Below, piece by piece: positions 39,577 through 48,703 of a DNA stretch of 64,000 bases. Numbering within the stretch: the first letter of the stretch is position 1; every line of letters starts with the position of its first letter. The stretch comes from Caryophanales bacterium. GTDB lineage: Bacteria; Bacillota; Bacilli; CAJFEE01. The stretch is from assembly GCA_029256085.1 (NCBI GenBank), contig JAQSYP010000004.1, forward strand, positions 172,414 to 236,413, given 5' to 3'. The notes under the pieces are model-generated. The model had not been told where the DNA came from and made no database searches. It saw only the letters and a program-made list of their open reading frames with translations. The position numbers were made by a program, and so were the translations under genes.

Positions 39577-39622
39577 GCCGTCCCAAAAGCCATAATCAAA
39601 TGTCTTTTGGGACGGCTTTTTC
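39577..39622 (+). terminator. terminator after livF
   Basis: GCCGTCCCAAAAG...CTTTTGGGACGGCTTTTTC. Confidence 0.85.
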
Positions 39623-39649
39623 TATTTGTCTTCTTACAAAGAGTTTTTG

Positions 39650-40096
39650 TTAGAATATATTAGTTAAGATATTTCTTTTTGTAATTTTATCATTTTTTAA
39701 TTTGTTATTTTGAAATTGATTTTCAAAAATGTTTTGAAGGATCTTTATCTCCTCGCAAAGTTCATTGTATTTTTTTTCAAGGTCTTCAATTTCTCTTCTC
39801 TGATTTATAAGTTGAACAAATACTACATCATCTGCTTTATTATTAAGTCTAAACTCTAATAACTCCAGCTTGTTCTCTAGCGCCCTAAAATAACTTTCTT
39901 CAGGAGTAATTTGTTTATAGTCATCACAAACATTTAATTTATTTTTATTAATAAAATTTGTTATTTCATCTTGTGTGAAAGTGTACGAGTTATTAACACT
40001 AGTCTTTGGTTTAAGTTTTCCTGATTTTACCCATCTTTGTATAGTTCTTACTGAAACTCCTAATATGTTGCTTACATCACTAGTTTTTAAGTTCAT
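39650..40096 (-). CDS. MerR-type HTH plus coiled-coil DNA-binding protein, RacA-like
   Basis: MNLKTSDVSNILGVSVRTIQRWVKSGKLKPKTSVNNSYTFTQDEITNFI, followed by heptad-rich helix. Confidence 0.6.
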   Translation of the reverse strand: MNLKTSDVSNILGVSVRTIQRWVKSGKLKPKTSVNNSYTFTQDEITNFINKNKLNVCDDYKQITPEESYFRALENKLELLEFRLNNKADDVVFVQLINQRREIEDLEKKYNELCEEIKILQNIFENQFQNNKLKNDKITKRNILTNIF

Positions 40097-40149
40097 AACA
40101 CACCTCCGTGATATTACTTCAACAAAAATCGTTAATTTCCTTTATAGTT

Positions 40150-40181
40150 GTCAAAACTAGTGATGAAACGTCAAAACTAGT
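40150..40181. repeat. two direct repeats GTCAAAACTAGT at 20-bp period
   Basis: Exact copies at 40150-40161 and 40170-40181 upstream of the RacA-like gene. Confidence 0.7.
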
Positions 40182-40252
40182 CAAATTTGTACAACTTAAT
40201 AATGTATTTACTTTATTTTAAAATAATCATATAATTGATATATATAATTTAT

Positions 40253-40335
40253 TGGGGAGCTTATAAATAGGCTGAGAGGATGGTAGTGACCATCGACCCT
40301 TAAACCTGATCTGGATAATGCCAGCGGAGGGATTC
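40253..40335 (+). promoter_or_regulatory. TPP riboswitch (THI element)
   Basis: GGGGAGC...GGCTGAGAGGATGG...CGACCCTTAAACCTGATCTGGATAATGCCAGCGGAGGGA. Confidence 0.96.
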
Positions 40336-40363
40336 ATAATATACGTATTTTGTGTATATTGCA

Positions 40364-40391
40364 CTCCTATTCAGGGGTGCTTTTTTGTTTT
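40364..40391 (+). terminator. riboswitch-associated terminator
   Basis: GCACTCCTATTCAGGGGTGCTTTTTTG. Confidence 0.75.
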
Positions 40392-40425
40392 TTTTTATAA
40401 ATTCAATGGGGTGATACATATATAA

Positions 40426-41187
40426 ATGAAAAAAAATATAATATACATATTTTCTATATTAATAGTTTTTTTTACTTGGGATATATCCATTAGAATTTTT
40501 CACATATCTCCTTGGATATTACCTTCTCCATTTGAAATATTGAAGGAACTGGTAAAGTTTGATAGTTACTTGTTTGAACATATTAAAGTTACATTTTTCG
40601 AAGCGACTATTGGCCTAATATTATCTATTGTATTTGCACTATTAATATTTCTACTTATGATTAGTTTTAAAACGTTTAATTTGTTAATCAAACCTTATTT
40701 GATAGTATCTCAAGCTATGCCAATTATAACAATTGCTCCACTTATAATAATCTGGTTTGGTTATGGCATATTTTCTAAAGTTGCTGTAGTGGTGTTTGTT
40801 TGTTCTTTTCCAATAATAATTAGTCTTTCGGAAGCATTAAAAACCCTCCCGACTAATCAACGCAATTTTTTTATTATTAATGGGGCTAGTAAATTAAGTA
40901 CATTTAGATATTTAATTTTCCCTCATAGTTTACCATTCTTTTTTTCAGGTTTAAGAATCGGAGCAACATATGCAATCACTGGAGCTATTATTGGAGAATG
41001 GTTGGGTGCAAGTCAAGGTCTAGGTGTTTACTTAACTCGGGTGTCAAAATCATTCCAAACTGAGAAGGTTTTTGCAGCAATCATCATTATTTCTGTTTTA
41101 AGTTTAATTTTGTATTTAAGTGTAATTATTATAGAATATCTTGTCCTACCTTGGAAAAGAAAACGAAAAGGAGTTTTTACGAAATGA
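40426..41187 (+). CDS. thiX: thiamine-precursor ABC transporter permease
   Basis: Downstream of TPP riboswitch; SsuC/TauC-type permease (SKLSTFRYLIFPHSLPFFFSGLRIGATYAITGAIIGEWLGASQGLGVY). Confidence 0.88.
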   Translation: MKKNIIYIFSILIVFFTWDISIRIFHISPWILPSPFEILKELVKFDSYLFEHIKVTFFEATIGLILSIVFALLIFLLMISFKTFNLLIKPYLIVSQAMPIITIAPLIIIWFGYGIFSKVAVVVFVCSFPIIISLSEALKTLPTNQRNFFIINGASKLSTFRYLIFPHSLPFFFSGLRIGATYAITGAIIGEWLGASQGLGVYLTRVSKSFQTEKVFAAIIIISVLSLILYLSVIIIEYLVLPWKRKRKGVFTK

Positions 41188-42176
41188 AGAAAATAATAAG
41201 TTTAATTTCAATGTTTTTGGCAATTAACATGTTGGTTGGTTGCGGTACTGATGATAAAGGTAAGACTTCTAAAGAAAAGATGGAAAAAGTTACATTAATG
41301 CTCGATTGGTTTCCAAACACCAATCACACCGGTATTTATGTTGCAAAGGAAAAAGGATATTTCAGAGAACTTGGTCTTGATGTTGAAATTGTACAACCAG
41401 GGGAATCTATTGGGGTTGAACAAGTTGTTGCATCTAATAAAGCAGATTTTGGCATTGGATATCAAGAGGGGATTACTCTAGCTCGTTCTGAAGGTGTTCC
41501 TGTTGTTTCTGTTGCAGCCGTTATTCAACATAATACATCTGCCTTTGCTTCTTTAGACAAGTCAAATATTACTAACGTTAAAGGATTTGAAAACAAAAGA
41601 TATGCAACGTTTGGAAGTCCCATAGAACAGGCTATGCTTAAAGAAATAATGAGTAAAAATAAAGCTGATTTTTCTAAAGTTAGCCTAGTTCAATCAGGAG
41701 CATCTGACTTTTTTAAAACAATGGAGAGAGACGCTGATTTTATGTGGGTTTATTATGGTTGGGATATTGTTGCAGCTAAAAAAAATAACATCGACGTAAA
41801 TTATTTAATGTTAAAAGACTTAGACGTAAACTTTGATTATTATACACCTGTAATTTTTACTTCTGAAACATACTTGAAAGATAAAAAGAATACTGCTAAA
41901 AAGTTTATAGAAGCTGTTGCTAAAGGTTATGAATATTCAATTACCAATCCTGATGAATCAGCAGAATTTCTTATAAAAAATGCACCAGAACTTGATAAAG
42001 AAATTGTGATTGAAAGTCAAAAATGGTTAGCTAATCAATATAAAGCAGATGCAAGTAGATGGGGTGAACAAAAGGTAGAAACGTGGAAACGTTATGCAGA
42101 TTGGCTTTATAATAATAAACTAATAAATAATAATATAGAAGCTGATAAAGCATTCACAAATGCGTTATTACCTTAA
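41184..42176 (+). CDS. thiY: NMT1/THI5-like pyrimidine precursor-binding lipoprotein
   Basis: Lipobox MLVGC; VTLMLDWFPNTNHTGIYVAKEKGYFRELGLDVEIVQPG. Confidence 0.93.
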   Translation: MKKIISLISMFLAINMLVGCGTDDKGKTSKEKMEKVTLMLDWFPNTNHTGIYVAKEKGYFRELGLDVEIVQPGESIGVEQVVASNKADFGIGYQEGITLARSEGVPVVSVAAVIQHNTSAFASLDKSNITNVKGFENKRYATFGSPIEQAMLKEIMSKNKADFSKVSLVQSGASDFFKTMERDADFMWVYYGWDIVAAKKNNIDVNYLMLKDLDVNFDYYTPVIFTSETYLKDKKNTAKKFIEAVAKGYEYSITNPDESAEFLIKNAPELDKEIVIESQKWLANQYKADASRWGEQKVETWKRYADWLYNNKLINNNIEADKAFTNALLP

Positions 42177-42181
42177 ATTTT

Positions 42182-42928
42182 ATGGGATACTTAAAACTTG
42201 AAAATGTTAGTAAATGTTATGGAGAAAGTAGAATCTTTGATAGTTTAACCTTTGATATAGAAAGAAATAAAATAGTTTCGATACTCGGTCCGTCTGGTTG
42301 TGGCAAGAGTACTATACTTAAATTAATTAGTGGACTTGAAGCGCCAACATCAGGTGATATTTTATTAGAAAATTCTAGTATAATTAACAATACTAATATA
42401 TGTAGTTTTATGAGTCAGGAAGGCGACTTGTTAGCTTGGAGAACTTTACTTCAAAACTTAATTCTACCACTTGAAATTAATGGATTACAAAAAAGTCTTG
42501 CTCGACAAGTTGGTGAGGATCGATTAAAAGTTTTTAATTTATCTGAGGCCAAAGACCTTTATCCTAGTGAGAGTTCAGGTGGGATGAATCAGAGAATTAA
42601 TTTACTTAGGACTTTCATGCTTGAAAGAGAAATTGTGCTATTAGATGAACCATTTTCGAAGATTGATCAGATTACAAAAATTGATTTAATGAATTATCTA
42701 ATCAGAATTTGGCAGGAAAGAAAATCCACAGTAATAATTGTTACTCACGACCTAGATGAAGCTTTGTATTTATCAGACACTATCATAGTACTTTCAAAGA
42801 ATCCAACTGAAATTTCTTACAAGATTCATATGGAAAGTAAAAACAAACAAGAGAGTTATCTAACTTCTGAAGACTATGTTTCAAAACGTAGAAACCTTCT
42901 TAATATAATTAGAAATGCATCTATTTAA
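42182..42928 (+). CDS. thiZ: ABC transporter ATP-binding protein (thiamine precursor)
   Basis: GPSGCGKSTILKLISGLE, SGGMNQRINLLRTFMLE, LLDEPFSKIDQ. Confidence 0.9.
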   Translation: MGYLKLENVSKCYGESRIFDSLTFDIERNKIVSILGPSGCGKSTILKLISGLEAPTSGDILLENSSIINNTNICSFMSQEGDLLAWRTLLQNLILPLEINGLQKSLARQVGEDRLKVFNLSEAKDLYPSESSGGMNQRINLLRTFMLEREIVLLDEPFSKIDQITKIDLMNYLIRIWQERKSTVIIVTHDLDEALYLSDTIIVLSKNPTEISYKIHMESKNKQESYLTSEDYVSKRRNLLNIIRNASI

Positions 42929-42956
42929 TGATTATAAAATTTAATAATAATTAATA

Positions 42957-42992
42957 ACACCTATGTGGAATTTATTCTACATAGGTTTTTTG
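42957..42992 (+). terminator. terminator after thiZ
   Basis: ACACCTATGTGGAATTTATTCTACATAGGTTTTTTG. Confidence 0.8.
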
Positions 42993-43103
42993 TTAGCTCA
43001 TAGGAAAGTATAAACTTTTGACTAGTTCATACTTTCCTAACGCATAAGTGCAACTACGGCTCTGACGTCGCCTTAAAGGCTCGGCAATCGCCGAGTTTTC
43101 TTT
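42993..43103 (+). repeat. dispersed palindromic repeat, copy 1
   Basis: TAGCTCATAGGAAAGTAT...ATACTTTCCTAACGCATAAGTGCAACTACGGCTCTGACGTCGCC...GAGTTTTCTTT; near-identical inverted copy at 63140-63231. Confidence 0.85.
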
Positions 43104-43228
43104 AAAGAGGACAAATACAGAGGTATTATTTACTATACTTTTAAAAAAATTTCCAAATATTACAAAAAAAACCCTTAAATCTGTTATAATTTTATTAACT
43201 AAATCTGTTAGTAGGTGATTTTCTTTTT

Positions 43229-44365
43229 ATGAGTAAAATAACTATGGATTTTATTAATCAGATATTTCATGACTTGATTGAAGAATGGATGTTAAAAAGT
43301 ATATATCCCTTAGGTTACAAAAAAATTACCATATTAAGAAAACACAGATATTTCTTACTAGAAACTTTAAAAGATTATTTGTTAGACAAAAATGATAAAC
43401 AAAGTGTGTTAGAATGTTTTGAATTGATTAGTAATGAAAGGATTTATTCCATAAAGACGATAGACGATTTTGTTTTTAACACAAATTTATTAAAAAGTAT
43501 TTTATTTCCTAGGATAGTAAATTCGCATCATGATAGTGAAACATGTAGAGAGACTATTAAAAAGAGTAATGAATTTATAGATGAATATATGCATTACGTA
43601 ACTAATAAGTTTACAAAATACTATAGTGATACTATAGAAGAACGTACACGAAAAATAGAAGAATCACACCATGATCGACTTAGTATTTTAGGTCAAATAT
43701 CATCTTCTTTCGTCCATGAGTTTAGAAATCCATTAACATCAATTATCGGTTTCGTAAAACTATTAAAAGATGAAAATAACGATCTGCCATATTTAGAAAT
43801 AGTGTCCTATGAGCTTGAACAGCTAAATGATAGAATTACACAATTTCTAACACTTTCTCGTAAGGAAGTTGCAACCCCGAAAGACTCAAATTTTTCATTA
43901 TCAGTTTTAATTGAAGATGTAGTTACATTTTTATATCCATCTCTTGTAGATAATAACATAACTATATTTAAGTATTTAGAAAGTGATTTGTACGTGTATG
44001 GCAATAGGAGCGAACTTAGACAGGTAATTTTAAATATCCTGATGAATTCAGTTGATGCATTAAGAATGAATACTAAGAATAGAACTATTAATATTGATTT
44101 AAACTCACTTTCTGATATGGAAGCAATATTAACAATTAGTAATAATGGTCCAATTATTGATGATGATAAGTTATCAACTATCTTTGAACCGTTTTATACA
44201 ACAAAAGATGTAGGAACGGGCATTGGATTATTTGTTTGTAAACAAATATTAGATAAACACAAAGGTTATATAGATTGTTTTTCTAATAATATAATTACAA
44301 AATTTACTATCAAACTTCCATTAACCAAAACTATAGATAAAAACCAAATATTAACGACGAAATAA
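43229..44365 (+). CDS. soluble sensor histidine kinase (sporulation-kinase type)
   Basis: H-box SSSFVHEFRNPLTSIIGFVKLL; N box NILMNSVDAL; G boxes DVGTGIGLFVCKQI; no TM segment evident. Confidence 0.85.
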   Translation: MSKITMDFINQIFHDLIEEWMLKSIYPLGYKKITILRKHRYFLLETLKDYLLDKNDKQSVLECFELISNERIYSIKTIDDFVFNTNLLKSILFPRIVNSHHDSETCRETIKKSNEFIDEYMHYVTNKFTKYYSDTIEERTRKIEESHHDRLSILGQISSSFVHEFRNPLTSIIGFVKLLKDENNDLPYLEIVSYELEQLNDRITQFLTLSRKEVATPKDSNFSLSVLIEDVVTFLYPSLVDNNITIFKYLESDLYVYGNRSELRQVILNILMNSVDALRMNTKNRTINIDLNSLSDMEAILTISNNGPIIDDDKLSTIFEPFYTTKDVGTGIGLFVCKQILDKHKGYIDCFSNNIITKFTIKLPLTKTIDKNQILTTK

Positions 44366-44404
44366 AAGGAGGAACTTCTTAGTTGAGTTCCTCTTTTAAA
44401 TTAT

Positions 44405-45187
44405 TTACTTATTTTTAAAAAAAAGTGCTTCTAGTTTAGGTTCATCCTTAGTAAAGCCTACTGCATAAATTGTATAACTTGTGTTCGGTTCAAAATATAC
44501 ACTATTTATTTCTAAGACTTTTGTTTTTGTCCCGGCTAATCTCACCTCTAAATCTAAATTCATAGATGATAAATTCAAGATATTAGTTATTTGACCAAAT
44601 GAAACATTTGAAAAAATTATATCACCACCAATTACAGCAACATCTACTGTAGGACCATCAGGAGATAAATGAACAAACTTAACTGATGCCTCATTACTAG
44701 GTACCAAAATTTGATCAGGTATTGCTAGTAGAGAGAGTTTATTTAATTCATTAACTGCTGCAATTGTAAATACATTTCCAGAACTCAGTTTAAATAAATT
44801 GTTAACTAATGCATTATCTTTTGTGCCAGTTGGGTATACCTCAACCTTATATTCTCCAGCAGGCACTTTTAAATAGTTGCTCAACATCTTATAAGTAACG
44901 TTTTTAAATACTGGGTGATTGTTTATATAAATATCTACTGCAGGTGAATCTGGTGACGCGTGAAACACTCTGACCATTGGTAACGTGTTTACATTTAAAT
45001 TACCTGTATTTAACTCACTTCGATTCTGGGTTGATAATTGAATTAATTTATTAATACATTCCTGATGATTTTTGCTGAAATAAAGACTGCTTTGAATATT
45101 CCAATACTTAAAGTATTTAGATAAGTAGTCATACCAATTTGCCTCAATCAATAACTTATTAAAATTGTCACTATTCATTAACATCAC
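44405..45187 (-). CDS. DUF4397 domain-containing protein (two repeats)
   Basis: VRVFHASPDSPAVDIYINNHPVFKNVTY and VKFVHLSPDGPTVDVAVIGGDIIFSNVSF; no signal peptide evident. Confidence 0.85.
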   Translation of the reverse strand: MMLMNSDNFNKLLIEANWYDYLSKYFKYWNIQSSLYFSKNHQECINKLIQLSTQNRSELNTGNLNVNTLPMVRVFHASPDSPAVDIYINNHPVFKNVTYKMLSNYLKVPAGEYKVEVYPTGTKDNALVNNLFKLSSGNVFTIAAVNELNKLSLLAIPDQILVPSNEASVKFVHLSPDGPTVDVAVIGGDIIFSNVSFGQITNILNLSSMNLDLEVRLAGTKTKVLEINSVYFEPNTSYTIYAVGFTKDEPKLEALFFKNK

Positions 45188-45322
45188 ACCTTTCCACTAA
45201 AGTTTATTCCCTTATTTCTTCAAATATAGCTTGTGCTTTTAAAAAAAATGGGCGAATGCACAAACCTATTTTGATAAATTACATATTGTAAAGTGTAATC
45301 AAATAATAAAGGAGTGTTTTAA

Positions 45323-45460
45323 ATGTACGGATATCCAACTGGATGGGGTTGTGGCACTGTAGGTAATGTAGGTTATGGTTGTGGTGGTTACGGTAATGGT
45401 TTTGCTCTAATCGTTGTATTATTCATCCTACTTATTATCATCGGGGCTTCAATCTGCTAA
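45323..45460 (+). CDS. YjcZ-family sporulation peptide (45 aa)
   Basis: Not in ORF track; [56 protein letters not shown]. Confidence 0.88.
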   Translation: MYGYPTGWGCGTVGNVGYGCGGYGNGFALIVVLFILLIIIGASIC

Positions 45461-45475
45461 TTTTAATTTTTCTTA

Positions 45476-45506
45476 GGCTAACGGGGACTACCGTTAGCCA
45501 TTTTAT
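45476..45506 (+). terminator. terminator after YjcZ-like gene
   Basis: GGCTAACGGGGACTACCGTTAGCCATTTTA. Confidence 0.7.
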
Positions 45507-45510
45507 TATT

Positions 45511-45553
45511 TAACGAACGTTTTTTAAAGGTTAGTAAAAAACGTTCGTTTTTT
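45511..45553. terminator. second long hairpin
   Basis: ACGAACGTTTTTTAAAGGTTAGTAAAAAACGTTCGTTTTTT. Confidence 0.55.
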
Positions 45554-45654
45554 ATTGACTTGCAAATAACTAAAATGTTATATTTATCAAGGTTGAAAGA
45601 GATAATTAATATATACTTAAACTTAATAATAGATGTTTACATGGGGGACATACA

Positions 45655-47091
45655 ATGAATACAAATTATGATGTAATAGTTGTAGGAGCAGGACCAGCTG
45701 GTATTTTTACTTGTTACGAAATAATTGAAAAAAAACCTGAAGCGAAAGTTCTCTTAATAGATAAAGGGCATGATATATACACTCGTAAGTGTCCGATTTT
45801 ACAGAAGAAGATTGATAAATGTCCACCAGCAGTTGGAAGAAAAGAATTTGCTGGATGTTTGCCAGCATGTTCTATAACTAATGGATTTGGGGGAGCAGGG
45901 GCATACTCGGATGGTAAATATAATATAACTAGCGAATTCGGTGGATGGATGACAGAATATCTAACACCTAGCGAAGTAGTTGAATTAATTAAATACGTTG
46001 ATGAAATCAATTTAAAGCATGGTGCTACGAATTCAATTACTGACCCTTTAACACAACAAGTAAAGGAAATTGAGAAGCGTGGGTATGCTGCTGGACTTAA
46101 GCTGCTACGCGCAGAAGTTCGTCATTTAGGTACTGAACAAAACTTAGAGATCTTAAAAAGTATTTTCGAATATTTATCAACTAAAATTGACATGGAATTT
46201 AAAGCGGAAGTAGAAGATATTATTACAGAAAAAGATGGACAAGATTACTACGCTAAAGGCATTGTTTTAAAAGATGGTAATCAAATTAGTGCTCAAAAAG
46301 TCGTAATTGTACCTGGCCGTGATGGTTCACATTGGCTTACAGGTATTTTAAAGAAGAGAAAATTGAAAATGATGAACAATCAAGTTGATATTGGTGTTCG
46401 TGTTGAGACTTCTAATGTTGTAATGGATGAAATTAATGAACACCTATATGAGGGTAAATTTATTTTCAATACATCAGTAGGAACAACCGTTAGAACTTTT
46501 TGTTCAAATCCATCAGGACATGTTGTAATCGAAAATCATTCTGGAATAATGTTGGCAAATGGTCATGCCTATAAGGACCCTAAATTAGGAAGTGAAAATA
46601 CTAACTTTGCACTTCTTGTGTCTCATAAATTTTCAGAGCCATTTGATAAGCCAAATGAGTTCGCACATGAAATATCAAAACTTGCAAACAGTTTATCTAG
46701 TGGTTCAGTAATTATCCAAAAGTATGGAGACATAATTAAGGGTAGACGCTCGACTAAAAAACGAATTGATGAAGGATTCATTGAGCCAACCTTAAAAGAA
46801 GCAATACCTGGGGATCTAGGTTTAGTACTTCCTTATATAACAATGAAAAGTTTAATTGAAATGACAGAAGCATTAAATTACGTGACTCCTGGCATTTCCT
46901 CTGAACATACATTGTTTTATGGTGTAGAAGCAAAGTTTTATTCGGCTAGACCGATGTTAAATCAAATGTTTGAAACTGAAATAAAGAGCCTTTATGCTGG
47001 TGGAGACGGTGCAGGTGTTACAAGAGGACTTGCGCAAGCAAGTGCATGTGGTGTCCAAATCGCTAGAGATATAATTGGAAAATTAAAGTAA
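45655..47091 (+). CDS. FAD-dependent oxidoreductase (uncharacterised dehydrogenase)
   Basis: YDVIVVGAGPAGIFTCYEI (FAD Rossmann); C-terminal SLYAGGDGAGVTRGLAQASACGVQIARDI. Confidence 0.88.
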   Translation: MNTNYDVIVVGAGPAGIFTCYEIIEKKPEAKVLLIDKGHDIYTRKCPILQKKIDKCPPAVGRKEFAGCLPACSITNGFGGAGAYSDGKYNITSEFGGWMTEYLTPSEVVELIKYVDEINLKHGATNSITDPLTQQVKEIEKRGYAAGLKLLRAEVRHLGTEQNLEILKSIFEYLSTKIDMEFKAEVEDIITEKDGQDYYAKGIVLKDGNQISAQKVVIVPGRDGSHWLTGILKKRKLKMMNNQVDIGVRVETSNVVMDEINEHLYEGKFIFNTSVGTTVRTFCSNPSGHVVIENHSGIMLANGHAYKDPKLGSENTNFALLVSHKFSEPFDKPNEFAHEISKLANSLSSGSVIIQKYGDIIKGRRSTKKRIDEGFIEPTLKEAIPGDLGLVLPYITMKSLIEMTEALNYVTPGISSEHTLFYGVEAKFYSARPMLNQMFETEIKSLYAGGDGAGVTRGLAQASACGVQIARDIIGKLK

Positions 47092-47221
47092 ATATAATTG
47101 ATTTATGTTTAATAATCAATTAAATTATTGTTTAAGGTGCTAATGTAAAATTTACATTAGCTTTTTTAGTTTGGAAGATATGAAGAACAAATGGCACAAG
47201 TGATAGCCAAGTAAGGAGAAT

Positions 47222-47446
47222 ATGATGCAGAAATCTTTTTATCATTATATAGTTCAGTTTCGTTTTAACTTAGTTAGTAATGTTTGGTCAGAAGTTGCTG
47301 ATTCAATTTATAATGACCATAGCTTCCCAAAACAATCACGTGATTTTCACGAACTTTCTGTTTACCTTGAGGAGTACGCTGACTATGTACCTAGTATGTT
47401 AATATTTGAAGAAATGTGGGAAAGTTATAATTTAAACTGTAAGTAA
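47222..47446 (+). CDS. YozE-like small protein (74 aa)
   Basis: FYHYIVQFR...SDVADSIYNDHSFPKQSRDFHELSVYLE-type sequence; resembles SAM-like YozE family; read as MMQKSFYHYIVQFRFNLVSNVWSEVADSIYNDHSFPKQSRDFHELSVYLEEYADYVPSMLIFEEMWESYNLNCK in the track. Confidence 0.65.
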   Translation: MMQKSFYHYIVQFRFNLVSNVWSEVADSIYNDHSFPKQSRDFHELSVYLEEYADYVPSMLIFEEMWESYNLNCK

Positions 47447-47524
47447 TTATTTAAACTCACTCGCCAAATAGTTAATTTTACATATAATGCAGTAAGATTA
47501 ACTTATTAGAGGGAGGGGTTAACT

Positions 47525-48190
47525 TTGTCTAAGGAGCAGCCAAGATTTAAAGTCGGGGATATTGTAGTCGTTCATGCTAATGGAACAATCGGTAAGGTAA
47601 CGAAAGTAAAGTATATCGATCCATATTATGTTTATGAAATTAATAATAATGAAGGTCTATACTTTGAAAACTCCATTCGCCCCGTTGATAATTATGATGG
47701 AAAACCCCCACATAAAGAGGTTGTTGAAATTTCATTTGAATACCAGTTTGGAGATCTCGTTAAAGTCAGTGGTTACGGTGAAGAATTATATAAAATTGTA
47801 GGAAAAAGAACAGAAATTTGGAGATATAAAAATGATTCATGGGAAGACATAATTTATGAACTATCAAGATTAAAAGATGGTGAATGGTTGGAGGCAAATG
47901 AAGAGGATTTAATTTTGATAGCTAATGTAGAACGCGCTCAACAATTCATAAAGAAAATTAAAAGTTTAAAGACTCCAATATCTAAACTAGATTCAGAGAA
48001 ACTGAAGTCAATAAATGAATATAAGAAATTAGGTGTAAATCCTGAAAAAAGACAAATAATTGATGGGTTACTTGATGTTTATAATGACTATCATCTCTTA
48101 TATAATTACTTTCAAGATGAAGAATATAAACTTGTAATGGAAATTGTTTTAAAAAACCTTAAAAAAATAACCGAACATAAAAAGATATAA
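47525..48190 (+). CDS. uncharacterised protein, YodN-like
   Basis: 221 aa, two KOW/SH3-like segments (FKVGDIVVVHANGTIGKVTKV; FEYQFGDLVKVSGYGEELYKIVGKR). Confidence 0.55.
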   Translation: MSKEQPRFKVGDIVVVHANGTIGKVTKVKYIDPYYVYEINNNEGLYFENSIRPVDNYDGKPPHKEVVEISFEYQFGDLVKVSGYGEELYKIVGKRTEIWRYKNDSWEDIIYELSRLKDGEWLEANEEDLILIANVERAQQFIKKIKSLKTPISKLDSEKLKSINEYKKLGVNPEKRQIIDGLLDVYNDYHLLYNYFQDEEYKLVMEIVLKNLKKITEHKKI

Positions 48191-48326
48191 AAAGATATAA
48201 AATATACGGCACACAGTACCACTTCATAAGTTTTATTAGAACACCTTCGAATGTGTCAATCAAATTGCAAATAATTAATTCTATTTCGTCAGCTTTATAA
48301 CTATTACTTTTATAATTTGAAATCAT
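48159..48326 (-). CDS. hypothetical small protein
   Basis: Start at 48326 preceded by AAGGGAG; overlaps end of convergent gene; weak support. Confidence 0.3.
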   Translation of the reverse strand: MISNYKSNSYKADEIELIICNLIDTFEGVLIKLMKWYCVPYILYLFISFYVRLFF

Positions 48327-48438
48327 AACTAAAAACTCCCTTAGGCTCGTCCATTTATAAAAAATATTCATTTGGGATGAATTTTATTACAACATATTTG
48401 TTGAAAGTTATGCATATTTAAATGTAAGAGGTGATTAT

Positions 48439-48609
48439 ATGAACGAAATAGAAATTATAATAGATACAGAAGATATTAAGGAATTTCTTTATTTAAATCT
48501 TATTGATAGGGGATTTATCCCAGAAGAGAATTTTTTAGAGGAAATTTCTGATATCTTTTTTGATTATTTAATTACCAAAAATGTAATTGACGAATTAAAT
48601 GAAATATAG
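48439..48609 (+). CDS. YozD-like small protein (56 aa)
   Basis: Not in ORF track; AAGAGGTGATTATATG; MNEIEIIIDTEDIKEFLYLNLIDRGFIPEENFLEEISDIFFDYLITKNVIDELNEI. Confidence 0.75.
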   Translation: MNEIEIIIDTEDIKEFLYLNLIDRGFIPEENFLEEISDIFFDYLITKNVIDELNEI

Positions 48610-48703
48610 ATAAGTTTACTGTATATAAAATTCTTGTAATTATATTAAATATTAGAGACAATATTAGTGATATATATAATTTAGAGGGGGAGTATTTAAC
48701 TAT

